64,000 nt of DNA from an uncultured Saccharospirillaceae bacterium (lineage in GTDB: Bacteria; Pseudomonadota; Gammaproteobacteria; Pseudomonadales; Oceanobacteraceae): assembly GCA_947503895.1 (NCBI GenBank), contig CANNFT010000009.1, forward strand, positions 150,184-214,183. Direction: 5' to 3'. Shown here in pieces: positions 34,442-42,719 of this stretch (within the stretch, counting starts at the first letter, position 1; every line of letters starts with the position of its first letter). A model generated the notes under the pieces. The model saw nothing but the letters and a program-made list of their open reading frames with translations. It made no database searches and was not told the DNA's origin. The position numbers were made by a program, and so were the translations under genes.

Positions 34442-34816
34442 TTAAAGGTCAATATAACAAGCGATCTCAAACATATCTGGACGACCTTCTTCATGGCCAA
34501 AGTAACAAACCGCTTCTTCTTGTTCGTTATCTTCCGTTACGGTCGCAACAGCGAATTCAATCTTTTGTTGTTTAGCCAAACCGTATAGAAAGTTTAGAGG
34601 GTCTTTAAGGTGGATAGGCTTTTTCGCTTTTACGAGCAGTCCCAACTTGAATTCAGAGTTATCGGCATCGGCTAGTACCTCTGGTTGCTCGTTGATGAGG
34701 GCGGCTTCTACTTTGTGGCTGTTTAACCAGTCGACCAATGACGCCTCTATATCTTGGGCTTTTTTAGCCAACTCTACTTCTGGATTTGAGGTATCAACCG
34801 TTATCGAAATCTTCAT
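34442..34816 (-). CDS. small unknown protein
   Basis: This 124-residue acidic protein has no signal peptide or membrane segment and I do not recognise its family. It looks like a single alpha/beta domain: an opening strand MKISITVDTS, a helix VELAKKAQDIEASLVDWL, strands around FKLGLLVKAKKP and IEFAVATVT, and an end with EAVCYFGHEEGRPDMFEIACYID. It lies between the two arms of an inverted repeat and begins 9 bp after the end of a repeat-derived frame. No ribosome-binding site is evident. Composition and the complete frame support a real gene, possibly carried with the repeats. Confidence 0.6.
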   Translation of the reverse strand: MKISITVDTSNPEVELAKKAQDIEASLVDWLNSHKVEAALINEQPEVLADADNSEFKLGLLVKAKKPIHLKDPLNFLYGLAKQQKIEFAVATVTEDNEQEEAVCYFGHEEGRPDMFEIACYIDL

Positions 34817-34824
34817 ATAAGTGC

Positions 34825-35031
34825 TTAATAATATTCCTGTACATTAAATCCTGGACAACTAAATCGAGGCCCATTTATACGCATATTATCAGCATTAGCC
34901 CCATATTGAACCAATAAAAACGTATATCCACCGCAACGCCATATTTCAGAGCAAGTCAAAAAGGGAAATATCATCGAACCGATACCCACTCTGCGGCCTT
35001 TAAGACGACCGCCCACCTTAATCGCATTCAC
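34825..35031 (-). CDS. 68-codon frame overlapping repeat copy 2, doubtful gene
   Basis: The first half of this frame is read from repeat copy 2 (IKVGGRLKGRRVGIGSM). The second half (CGGYTFLLVQYGANADNM...) is unique. The same frame is open in repeat copy 1 but stops earlier. It has no recognised domain and is probably a by-product of the repeat, although frame conservation between the two copies leaves coding possible. Confidence 0.25.
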   Translation of the reverse strand: MNAIKVGGRLKGRRVGIGSMIFPFLTCSEIWRCGGYTFLLVQYGANADNMRINGPRFSCPGFNVQEYY

Positions 35032-35135
35032 TCTATAAAGTCGTAGGGAGTCTTATCAGCCGCGAAGCGGGGTGTGCCCGCAAAAAGAAAACGGGAGCCG
35101 AAAGCGCCCAATCAGATCAATCCAATCAAGCCCAC
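34955..35135 (-). repeat. inverted-pair repeat, copy 2
   Basis: This is the longer copy, with an extra GC-rich hairpin-prone stretch (about 35060-35100) that copy 1 lacks. Its orientation is opposite to copy 1, so the unknown gene at 34442-34816 is enclosed by the pair. The stretch 35032-35196 otherwise holds no gene. Confidence 0.8.
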
Positions 35136-35196
35136 AAATTTAAGCCCAAGAGAAATCATCACCTCACCAAAATAAAAACCCTCCCAATCACATGCA

Positions 35197-36009
35197 TTAA
35201 AACGTCAACACCTCACCTGGCTTCATTTCTTTCACCAATGAAGACTGATCATCTAAACGAGCCTTCAATTCAGCCGGCGTCCCTTTTAACAACCCAAACG
35301 TGCCAAAGTGCATGGGAATAACCATTTTAGGTTTCAATAAATCAACCGCTTTCGCTGCATGAGAAGGGTCCATCGTATAATGACCACCAATCGGTAATAA
35401 CGCTGCCACCGGTTGATAAAGTTCACCTATCAACGCCATGTCGGCAAACACACCCGTATCACCAGCGTGATAAATGCGATCGCCATTTTCCATTTCAATG
35501 ATGTAGCCTGCCGGCTCACCACCCGGGAACATACGTGTGTGACCCGTAGTGGGATCTTTCCCTTTTACCGACGAGCTGTGCTCAGCTCTGACCATCGTCA
35601 CTTTCACACCTTTGACCGGCTCGATGGTTCCGCTCTTATTAAAACCAATTAGCTGATCGTCAGGAATCATTTTTAAATTAGAGAATGTGTTTTTCATGTC
35701 AGCATTCATCGCCACGGTGGCACCGCTGATCTTCGCTAATTCAATCGCATCGCCAATATGATCGCCGTGCCCATGGGTGATCAATATAAGCTGTGTTTTC
35801 TCAAACTTTTTGAGGTCTTTTAGAGTCTTGGGTGTTTTCGGGTTATTGATAATAAATGGATCAATAAGCACCACTTTTCCTTTATCTGATGTGATTTTGA
35901 AGGCAGCATGTCCTAACCACTGTAGTTCCCACGCAGCACTATTAAGTGAGAATGAGCATGAAAAGACGGTAATTGCCGAAAGCAGAAATGAAGGCCGAAT
36001 GAATCTCAT
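35197..36009 (-). CDS. exported metallo-beta-lactamase-fold metal-dependent hydrolase
   Basis: This 270-residue protein resembles the UPF0173/YtkL-like branch of the metallo-beta-lactamase superfamily, with an added signal peptide (SCSFSLNSAAW). The metal site is visible as THGHGDHIGD (H-x-H-x-D-H), HAGDTGVFADM and PMHFGTF, with PIGGHYTMDP as an extra His loop. It starts with the family strand LQWLGHAAFKI. Family members are mostly cytoplasmic, so export is notable. The substrate is unknown. It is divergent from the CBM21-like gene. Confidence 0.88.
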   Translation of the reverse strand: MRFIRPSFLLSAITVFSCSFSLNSAAWELQWLGHAAFKITSDKGKVVLIDPFIINNPKTPKTLKDLKKFEKTQLILITHGHGDHIGDAIELAKISGATVAMNADMKNTFSNLKMIPDDQLIGFNKSGTIEPVKGVKVTMVRAEHSSSVKGKDPTTGHTRMFPGGEPAGYIIEMENGDRIYHAGDTGVFADMALIGELYQPVAALLPIGGHYTMDPSHAAKAVDLLKPKMVIPMHFGTFGLLKGTPAELKARLDDQSSLVKEMKPGEVLTF

Positions 36010-36330
36010 AGAATATCCAATATTAAGTTAATGCGTGAATGAAGTGGTTTTATAAAATGTCACGTTTACAGGTGCCCCACACCTATAATAGACACGATCC
36101 ATAAAAGCTTGCAATGATGTAGCCTCGCCATCTGAATAACCGACAACGGATAACTCGATCCTATTTATGTCTCATTCAATCGAATGATTTCTATTGCCGA
36201 GACATGCATGAACACTGGTACATTAATTAATATTCCTATCAAATAATCTCGTCTTTGAGCGTGTCTAGCAGGTTATCCGCACAAGGCAATTCACCCCGCC
36301 CATATAAAAACATAAAATAGGACGTTAAAA
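36010..36330. other. divergent intergenic region
   Basis: These 321 bp separate two divergent exported-protein genes and should contain both promoters. I see no gene, strong dyad or RNA structure in it. Confidence 0.4.
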
Positions 36331-36795
36331 ATGAAACGATTAGCGCTGAAAATTCTCATATTAACGCTTTTTCTTCCCCTCAGTTTTATCACTGGTGCAG
36401 AAGAAGTCCAGCAAATCCGTGCTGGAGAATGGCCTTCAAACTTTCGAGCTCCGTCAGGAGAACGCTATGGTTGGTATTGGGACGCCAACACTTGGGTAGA
36501 TATTAAGGTGGAAGACCTAGGTTTTAATAAACGCGTTGGCGTTCGGTGGACCATTGATAACTGGGTAACCAGTCAAGATTCTCACGCTATCTACGAACAT
36601 GCATTGGAACCAGGCTTTGAACAGTGGGGGGTAGATATTACACCGGCGCTCGTGATGTCAAACTGCTATTGGTGTTCGCCAGCGGATCGATTCTTTGAAT
36701 ACGCTATTTTCTATGAAGACCTGCACACGGGAAATGTCTATTGGGATAATAACAATCAAAACAATTACCAGTTAACGCTTCCTGGAGATAGATAA
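36331..36795 (+). CDS. secreted CBM21-like carbohydrate-binding protein
   Basis: This 154-residue protein has a signal peptide (LILTLFLPLSFITGA). The mature part shows the layout of CBM21-type starch/glycogen-binding modules: KRVGVRWTIDNWVTSQDSHA, then EQWGVDITPAL, then FFEYAIFYEDLHTGNVYWDNNNQNNY, which is the family end motif (aromatic, then YWDNN-x-x-NY). A Cys pair in NCYWCSP could form a disulfide. It contains no catalytic domain, so it is a stand-alone binding protein, probably periplasmic or secreted. An AGGA ribosome-binding site precedes the ATG. The family assignment rests on motif spacing only. Confidence 0.7.
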   Translation: MKRLALKILILTLFLPLSFITGAEEVQQIRAGEWPSNFRAPSGERYGWYWDANTWVDIKVEDLGFNKRVGVRWTIDNWVTSQDSHAIYEHALEPGFEQWGVDITPALVMSNCYWCSPADRFFEYAIFYEDLHTGNVYWDNNNQNNYQLTLPGDR

Positions 36796-36814
36796 ACTAT
36801 TTTCATCCATTTCT

Positions 36815-36894
36815 CAGCGCACGATTTTGTTATAGAGAATCATGATCAACAAAAGTGATTGACGCTAACTATAGCCCCTGATAAACGTGCGCTG
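36815..36894. repeat. distant 9-bp inverted repeat between convergent genes
   Basis: The arms cagcgcacg (36815-36823) and cgtgcgctg (36886-36894) are perfect complements 62 nt apart, and pairing extends outward past one bulged base. They lie between the convergent CBM21-like gene and the third gene of the ZorAB-like operon and may end transcription from either side. Confidence 0.35.
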
Positions 36895-36928
36895 AAGAAA
36901 TGGATTACATTCCGCTACTCATTAATTA

Positions 36929-37399
36929 TTACGATTTGGTTTTTTGAGCGAGATAACGTTCCAAAACAAACGATTTTAGGATTTTCTCATTGTATGCTTG
37001 ATGCCGATGACGATAAACGTCAAAACCTTGGTAACTCACTGCATGCAAACAATACTCACAAACCGACAATGACTGAAGACGTAACTGGGATAACGTCACA
37101 TCAATCATTACCAGCTGCCCTTTTGTTAAAAGGTTATTTAATTTATCGCAAAATGAAAAGTGGTACAGCTCATCTGTGCGGGCAAAGACATAGCTATTTT
37201 TATATGCCAAGGTTTTATCAGAGTTAGCATGCAAAAGATGGCTGTCTACTTTAACCCAATTTTCTTCAATTTGCTGACGCTCCTGCCACGTTAAATGGCG
37301 AACAGGGTCAAATAATTCAAACTCACCCAATTCCGCATGATTCATTGTCAGACGTTGTTGATTAAATGTTTCGTCTTCGTGAAAATCAAACAGTTTCAT
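36929..37399 (-). CDS. third gene of the ZorAB-like operon, unknown protein
   Basis: This 156-residue protein starts in an ATGA overlap with the stop of the ZorB-like gene, so it is translationally coupled to it. I do not recognise a family. It has no signal peptide or membrane helix. Visible features are a CxxC (SVCEYCLHAV, about residue 115) followed by a basic segment YRHRHQAYNEK, a pattern that might bind metal or nucleic acid, though no complete HNH or other nuclease motif is seen. In known Zorya systems the genes after zorAB encode the DNA-acting effectors. This protein occupies that position but resembles none of ZorC, ZorD, ZorE, ZorF or ZorG in size or motifs. Confidence 0.75.
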   Translation of the reverse strand: MKLFDFHEDETFNQQRLTMNHAELGEFELFDPVRHLTWQERQQIEENWVKVDSHLLHANSDKTLAYKNSYVFARTDELYHFSFCDKLNNLLTKGQLVMIDVTLSQLRLQSLSVCEYCLHAVSYQGFDVYRHRHQAYNEKILKSFVLERYLAQKTKS

Positions 37400-38112
37400 G
37401 GCACGACGTCCTCAAGAATCGTGGCTATTTTCCCCTCCGCATCCGTCCGTACTTTAAATTCAACTCGCCGAGAACGATCAGGATCTTCTTGACCTTGGCT
37501 ATCCAATATGACCTTGGCGGACGATAAACCATTCGCCGTAAGATATTTGCGCAGCCATACTCGATCTTCTTTAACCGCCTCCAAATTCAGCAAATAGGCT
37601 AAGGTCGTGCGAGTGCGTGCTTGTGATAGGGTCATATTAAAAATATAAGCGTCGTTTTCGCTGATCGTACCCAGCCACGAGCTGGATGTGTGCCCCTCTA
37701 TTCTGACTTCCAAAATGTCATTCCGGTATTTATCGGCGGTAATAATATCCACATAGCGAGGGAAAAAATCCGATAGAATCAGCTTGAATCGTTCATTCAA
37801 TTCAGACTCGCCTTTTGCAAATATCAAATCCGTTTTATTAAACCGAAACGTTAAGTCTTCTTTAAGCTCTGCTCCCCAAGGTATTAAATCGTCTTTAAAT
37901 TCAGCCAGTAAATCTTCATATAACTGGGTTCTTAGATGATCATACAGTATCGCAACATCGGTTATTTTCTTGCGTTGCCATTCAACATGAATCATAAATA
38001 CAACGGAGATCAATAAAAATACCATCATCAGCCCAGCCATTAAATCGCTAACAGCTACCCAATGCCCTTCTTGTTCTTTAATACCACCCAGTTTTTCTTC
38101 ATCGGTTAGCAT
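37396..38112 (-). CDS. ZorB/MotB-like stator subunit with OmpA-type domain
   Basis: This 238-residue protein has one N-terminal membrane helix with an essential-type Asp (VSDLMAGLMMVFLLISV, Asp23), the ion-carrying position in MotB and ZorB. A coiled linker follows, then an OmpA-like peptidoglycan-binding domain with VRIEGHTSSSW, LSQARTRTTLAYLL and SRRVEFKV. With the MotA/TolQ-type partner it would form a proton- or sodium-driven stator anchored to the cell wall. It overlaps the upstream ZorA-like gene by 14 bp and the downstream gene by 4 bp. Flagellar MotB is less likely because no flagellar genes are nearby and the Asp context is the Zorya type. Confidence 0.85.
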   Translation of the reverse strand: MLTDEEKLGGIKEQEGHWVAVSDLMAGLMMVFLLISVVFMIHVEWQRKKITDVAILYDHLRTQLYEDLLAEFKDDLIPWGAELKEDLTFRFNKTDLIFAKGESELNERFKLILSDFFPRYVDIITADKYRNDILEVRIEGHTSSSWLGTISENDAYIFNMTLSQARTRTTLAYLLNLEAVKEDRVWLRKYLTANGLSSAKVILDSQGQEDPDRSRRVEFKVRTDAEGKIATILEDVVP

Positions 38113-39394
38113 TTTGTTCAGCCAATGCAGAATGGTTTGCGGTCGATTTTGCGGTGTTGGCTGACTCAGCCAATGAAATAAGGCTCTGAAGCCGCTCAGT
38201 CAGAGGGCCGTAATCTTGTACAAATTTTTCGCTCAGAGCGGCAAGCTGCTGCCCCATAGTTTTGAGCGATTTATTAAGCTCTTGCTCAAGTGCAGCATCA
38301 AGCTTTGCGATTTGCTTATCGGTTGATGTGAGCGATTGAATGATTTTCTTATCTAGCTCACTGAACGCTCCACTGTATGCCTGCTGCAAATCTTTTGTCA
38401 GCACTTGTGTCGTATGCCCTATACGCTCTCCAGTAGACTTTAATAAGGTTTCCATACGCGCCGTATACACCTCCAAGTTTTCAGCAAGGCCAGTTGTCAG
38501 AAATGCCATTCTGTCTTCAAGTTGAGGTAATCCATGTGCCGCGTCACTGACCAGCTTCGCCAATCCGCTCAGGTGCTGATTCAATACATCCCTTTGCGTA
38601 TTTAACCCTGTCAGCATCCCTCCTAGACTTTCAGAAATACCGTTGAACGATTCTGCATGACCGACCATTTTCTCAAACGCACTGGTTGCCGAGACCATAG
38701 ATTGTCCAATGCGCTCTTGATTCGTCGCAAGATCATTCAATTGTTCTTTATATTGCTGCTGCCATTCCAGCATTTTGCCAACGGATTCGTTTAGTCGTTT
38801 AAAGTTATCACCATATTGCTCATCAATTTTGGTATTAAAGTCGCGCATGACGACTTCTAATGCATTTATCAATGCCTGTGTATTGGCTTCAACCATACGA
38901 GTCTGATAACGTTCCATCGCACCCGTTAAGTCATCAAATTGCCTTTTCTGCTCAACACGGGCCATGGCTAATTCATTGACTAACGTACGCTTACCGTCGC
39001 CATTTAAAGCAACGTGAATCTTTCCAAGTGCATCGTTCAGGTCATCAATACTGGCTGTGTGCTGGTGATGCTCTTCATTTTTCGTGACATCCAGTACCGC
39101 ACGGAATTTAATCGTCAAAGCGCCAAGCAACCCTGCTATAGACGACCAAAATGCCGTTTTTAATCCACTTAATAATTGCGGTACGCTTTCTTGTAAGCGC
39201 GTGGTGTCGAAGTCAGTCAGACCCAGTGCAACACCAAGAAAGGTTCCAAAAATACCAATGCTCGTCAGAATGGTAGGGGCAGATTCCGCCGTGCGAGAGG
39301 AATAGCGGAAGATTTGAAAATAAAGCGTGAGAATGACAATGACGCCAATGAGCAATAATGTCCATAAAGAGAATTGGCCGCTAAGGTCAGACAT
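38099..39394 (-). CDS. ZorA-like MotA/TolQ/ExbB-family protein with long tail
   Basis: This 431-residue protein has three hydrophobic helices: residues 8-28, 40-60 (PTILTSIGIFGTFLGVALGL) and 76-96 (LSGLKTAFWSSIAGLLGAL). The last two form the TolQ/ExbB/MotA core. The remaining 330 residues are a long, mostly helical, heptad-rich cytoplasmic tail with no other domain. A MotA core with a long tail, followed by an OmpA-type partner, is the hallmark of the ZorA-ZorB motor of Zorya anti-phage systems. The tail is in the range of shorter ZorA proteins. It is the first gene of a three-gene overlapping operon and is divergent from the degenerate kinase gene. No Zorya effector (helicase, nuclease or HNH protein) is present. 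Confidence 0.82.
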   Translation of the reverse strand: MSDLSGQFSLWTLLLIGVIVILTLYFQIFRYSSRTAESAPTILTSIGIFGTFLGVALGLTDFDTTRLQESVPQLLSGLKTAFWSSIAGLLGALTIKFRAVLDVTKNEEHHQHTASIDDLNDALGKIHVALNGDGKRTLVNELAMARVEQKRQFDDLTGAMERYQTRMVEANTQALINALEVVMRDFNTKIDEQYGDNFKRLNESVGKMLEWQQQYKEQLNDLATNQERIGQSMVSATSAFEKMVGHAESFNGISESLGGMLTGLNTQRDVLNQHLSGLAKLVSDAAHGLPQLEDRMAFLTTGLAENLEVYTARMETLLKSTGERIGHTTQVLTKDLQQAYSGAFSELDKKIIQSLTSTDKQIAKLDAALEQELNKSLKTMGQQLAALSEKFVQDYGPLTERLQSLISLAESANTAKSTANHSALAEQNANR

Positions 39395-39672
39395 ATCCCT
39401 GTCACCTAGAGATTTATTTTGTGGCGACGCGAACGTACGCCAACTATTTCTATCGCTCTATCGTTTGTTCGAGTTCGAATCCATTCACCACATATCGAGC
39501 GATTCATATACTGAGGCATCATTTAAAGCGTAGCAGGTTGTGCTCAGTACGTTTGACTTCCAATGGCTCTCGCCATAACCCGCCATGTCTTTATTCCATA
39601 AAATTACAATACTTCTGCTACTTTATCGTAGACACTCAGACTGATAACCGCAGCACGCATAAGGACACGCTT

Positions 39673-41151
39673 ATGTTGTCCCAGCAACAACTGATTGAGA
39701 GTGTCCTCGCGGGATGCTCAGATTGCATTGCTCTATTCAGCAGTGATCATAGGTTGTTGCACGCGACTCAAGCTTATTGCCAGTTTATAGGGTTCGAGTT
39801 ATCTGATATACAAAATATGCATATCAGTGTTTTCAGTGATCAAACTCGATATTTAACGCAATTGAAGCCCGCCCTAACACTCGCACTGACACAAGGACGG
39901 ACAGTGCAACACCCGTTATCGCACCTCACTATTTCGAACAACAAAAAACAAGCACTATTTCAGGGGGCATTATTCAAGCCCACTAACACCTGTGGATCTT
40001 CAACTGCTCAACCGTCGCGCCATCAGGAACAAGACAATTTGCGTCTAGCAGAAGTTTTCACGCCTATTTTTAATGATAACGGGCAAGCAGAGTGCGTGAT
40101 GCAAGTGATTAAAATGTGCGATGCGACACACTACGCACCGACACCTCACCATGAGAATTCTCAAATTGATAAACGCTCTAACCAAGGAATAGATTTACGA
40201 GCCTCAAAAAAAGCACTGACCAGCTGCATCAAAACGCCTTTAAATATTTTGCATACGAACATTGAAATATTGGAGGAATATATAGATTTACTTAAGGGCT
40301 TTATTCGTACCAGCCTAACGCTTAAACACACCATGCCCGCGAGAACACGCCAAAAAATTGAAGGCGCTTACTCAAATTTTCAAGTGCTCACGATTTTAAA
40401 TGACACACCGCAGTTATTTTCAGAATGCGCAACATCCATGGGTAAAATTAATAATGCTCTTAAAGATGAATCAACTCACACTGTACAATTGTCTTCCGGC
40501 CACACGAATTTACATCAATGTATTCACAATGCCATTCAACCCAACCACCAGCATTTAGTGACGGTTCATATTAATCAAAAAGAGCCCTGCTTAATTGCGG
40601 TGAATGAAGTGCAGGTGGTTCAGCTGTTAAATTCGCTCATTAATCATTTGTTAAATAGAGAAATCAACAGTGCTGCTTGTGCCTCGATGGCATTGGAACC
40701 TGAGCCAACCAATCAAAAATGCTATCAAAAAAATGCAAGTAAACGATCAAAATCACTTACCCAAAATCATGCATCACTGCATGCATCTGAACCCTCAAAC
40801 CATCCACAGTCAAACCATGCACAATCAAACCATGGACAGGCCAACAATGGACAGCCATACCAGACGGTTCAATCTGTACAATCCACGAGAAACACACACC
40901 ATACCAAACCAATTGATGTACTTTTGCACAGCACCGATGAAAATCACTTTGTGCTGCTTCGCAGTGCACAACATAAAAAACCCTATTCTGACTCAGAAAA
41001 ACGGGCGCTATCCAATGTGGAAGCGTGCTTAAAAGATATGGGGGGAGAATTGTTGGTGACCAGCCATGAGCAACATGGTTTGACATTGACAGTCACACTG
41101 CCGAAAACGTCCACGAAAGAACAGAAAACGTCAAACAGTCAAACGGGGTGA
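39673..41151 (+). CDS. PAS protein with degenerate histidine-kinase region (pseudokinase)
   Basis: The ATG at 39673 follows AAGGA (39661-39665) and gives 492 residues; the open frame further upstream is not supported. An N-terminal PAS domain (residues 5-150; CSDCIALFSSDHRLLHATQAYCQFIG) is followed by a dimerisation-like helix ALTSCIKTPLNILHTNIEIL (181-200). It aligns with the AHEINTPL type of H-box but lacks the His. An ATPase-like region keeps an N-box (QLLNSLINHLLN) and a C-terminal end (MGGELLVTS...LTLTVTLP) but has no D-x-G-x-G. A low-complexity Asn/Gln/His insert takes its place. It can hardly phosphorylate itself and may be a sensor or scaffold. The 278 bp upstream to the ZorA-like gene hold both promoters. 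Confidence 0.75.
   Translation: MLSQQQLIESVLAGCSDCIALFSSDHRLLHATQAYCQFIGFELSDIQNMHISVFSDQTRYLTQLKPALTLALTQGRTVQHPLSHLTISNNKKQALFQGALFKPTNTCGSSTAQPSRHQEQDNLRLAEVFTPIFNDNGQAECVMQVIKMCDATHYAPTPHHENSQIDKRSNQGIDLRASKKALTSCIKTPLNILHTNIEILEEYIDLLKGFIRTSLTLKHTMPARTRQKIEGAYSNFQVLTILNDTPQLFSECATSMGKINNALKDESTHTVQLSSGHTNLHQCIHNAIQPNHQHLVTVHINQKEPCLIAVNEVQVVQLLNSLINHLLNREINSAACASMALEPEPTNQKCYQKNASKRSKSLTQNHASLHASEPSNHPQSNHAQSNHGQANNGQPYQTVQSVQSTRNTHHTKPIDVLLHSTDENHFVLLRSAQHKKPYSDSEKRALSNVEACLKDMGGELLVTSHEQHGLTLTVTLPKTSTKEQKTSNSQTG
40796..40855 (+). repeat. 15-bp tandem repeat encoding Ser-Asn-His-x-Gln units
   Basis: Four tandem 15-bp units (caaaccatccacagt and variants) encode a five-residue repeat inside the degenerate kinase, in the place of the missing ATP-binding G-boxes. 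Confidence 0.8.
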
Positions 41152-41167
41152 TGTCCAATCGACAGGT

Positions 41168-41203
41168 AAAAAAAGACTGGCCGAGTGAATACTTGGGCCA
41201 GTC
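41168..41203 (-). terminator. rho-independent terminator for the BMP-family gene
   Basis: The perfect 8-bp arms gactggcc and ggccagtc (41175-41182, 41196-41203) flank a 13-nt loop. On the minus strand they are followed by seven T residues. The hairpin lies 41 bp past the stop at 41245. Confidence 0.85.
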
Positions 41204-41244
41204 AAAAAGGGATCTAATATCCCTATCTCAGGAGTGGTTTAAAC

Positions 41245-42306
41245 TTAATAAACTTTAGTGTCGCCGATCGTACCTTCAACAAACCAGTTCATGCGCAACA
41301 ATTCATCATCGCTCAATGCTCTGCCGTCGCGTACTTTAGTTCGACCGCGTGTATTATTAATTGGCCCAGCAAATATCACCTGTTCACCACTGATCACCCC
41401 TGCTTTAATCGCTTCAACTTCTTTTAAGATAGAAGCTGGGATTATCGTGCTAATCGACGTTAGCTTAGATGTACCTTCTTTTAAGCCTGGCCATAAATCT
41501 TTTGGCGACCATTGATTGGACTGCAATGCCGCAACACGCTGAGCATAAATTTTACCCCAATTGTGTGTCACCGACAGTAAGTGCGCGCGTGAACCAAATT
41601 TGGACATATCTGAGTGATAACCAATGGCATAGACACCGCGTGCTTCTGCTACTTTAACGGGCGTTGGGGAATCGATATGTTGAGTCACAATATCCGCACC
41701 GTCATCAATTAATTTATGTGTAATTTTATTTGCTACAGCAGGCGCATACCAACTTTTCGTCCATTGCACATCCACCACTGCATTAGGGTTGACCGAGCGA
41801 ACGCCTAACGTAAAAGCATTAATTCCGCGAATAATTTCCGCTACGGGATAGGCGGCAACGTATCCAACGCGGTTTGACTTAGTCATTCGGCCAGCAATCA
41901 CGCCAGACAAATAACGAGCCTCGTAAGCGCGGGTCGAGTAAGTAGAAAGATTGTCACCACGACGCAAACCTGTCGCATGCTCAAATTTTACATTTGGGTA
42001 CATAGAAGCCGTACGTTGGCTCGATACCATATAGCCCCACGATGTTGTGAAGATAATATCATTACCTTCTTCCGCTAGACGCTCAAACACTTCACGTGCC
42101 TCGCGACCTTCTGGCACCGATTCCACGATTTTTGTCTCAATGTTTGCGCCATACATTTGCTCTAAATATCGACGCCCTTCATCGTGTGAATATGTCCAAC
42201 CCACATCCCCAACCGGACTGACATAAACAAATGCCACTTTAAGTGGATCCGCCGCCATAACGGACGTAGACCAGCAGATAAGACTAGCAAGCAGCAATCT
42301 CAACAT
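41245..42306 (-). CDS. BMP/PnrA-family substrate-binding protein
   Basis: The complement of CCCTCCC (42312-42318) is a strong ribosome-binding site that selects the ATG at 42306 or 42309 rather than 42324, giving about 353 residues. The signal peptide MLRLLLASLICWSTSVMAA is clear. The mature protein matches the basic-membrane-protein family: VAFVYVSPVGDVGWTYSHDEG, then FTTSWGYM, then VGYVAAYPVAEIIRGINAFTLG and AIGYHSDMSKFG. BMP proteins are binding subunits for nucleosides, purines or related compounds. No permease or ATPase gene is adjacent, so transport partners must lie elsewhere. The upstream region has no visible purine riboswitch. Confidence 0.88.
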   Translation of the reverse strand: MLRLLLASLICWSTSVMAADPLKVAFVYVSPVGDVGWTYSHDEGRRYLEQMYGANIETKIVESVPEGREAREVFERLAEEGNDIIFTTSWGYMVSSQRTASMYPNVKFEHATGLRRGDNLSTYSTRAYEARYLSGVIAGRMTKSNRVGYVAAYPVAEIIRGINAFTLGVRSVNPNAVVDVQWTKSWYAPAVANKITHKLIDDGADIVTQHIDSPTPVKVAEARGVYAIGYHSDMSKFGSRAHLLSVTHNWGKIYAQRVAALQSNQWSPKDLWPGLKEGTSKLTSISTIIPASILKEVEAIKAGVISGEQVIFAGPINNTRGRTKVRDGRALSDDELLRMNWFVEGTIGDTKVY

Positions 42307-42324
42307 CATAACCCTCCCAAACAT

Positions 42325-42690
42325 AATTGAGCGAATAGTAACCTTTTTTGATCATTTAGTCAGCTTTATTGCAATTTTTTGTAATGTTATGCAAAAGAAG
42401 CGACGTCATTCACAAAATGCGACTAAACGGGATTGACATTAAATTTAGGAATTAAAACAGATAAAATTTAATCGAGCCAAGCAGAAGCTAAATTAGAAAT
42501 GGCTAATTAATATCGCTTCAATCGCCCCTGCTAAATTAGAGAATACTTATGTAATGTATTTTTAAAATAATGTATCTGAACTTCGAGGGAACACTGTTCA
42601 GTAAGTGGAATGAGTAGGTGGGATGTGGCCGTGCATAGAATACGTTTATGTCGACCTACTCGTTTATTAGCAGATCGACATAAACCAAAA
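42325..42690. other. region between the BMP gene and the TssH terminator
   Basis: This 366-bp AT-rich stretch should carry the BMP promoter (minus strand). I found no gene or conserved RNA element in it. A plus-strand frame from 42610 runs antisense into TssH and is a shadow. Confidence 0.4.
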
Positions 42691-42712
42691 GAACGATTAA
42701 CGGTAATCGTTC
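42691..42712 (-). terminator. rho-independent terminator for tssH
   Basis: The perfect 9-bp arms gaacgatta and taatcgttc flank a 4-nt loop. On the minus strand they are followed by TTTTGGTTT. The hairpin starts 8 bp past the TssH stop. Confidence 0.8.
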
Positions 42713-42719
42713 AGATTAA

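Noticed and set aside
36859..37227. 122-codon plus-strand frame
   Set aside because: It is antisense to the third gene of the ZorAB-like operon, has no ribosome-binding site, and its composition looks like a shadow frame.
39465..39495. tRNA T-loop-like sequence gagttcgaatcc
   Set aside because: The bases on either side of the loop do not form a T-stem, and no acceptor or anticodon stem fits.
39421..39672. 84-codon N-terminal extension of the PAS protein
   Set aside because: The AAGGA site before 39673 and the start of the PAS domain favour the shorter protein.
41245..42324. transport operon around the BMP binding protein
   Set aside because: No permease or ATPase gene lies within several kilobases on either side.
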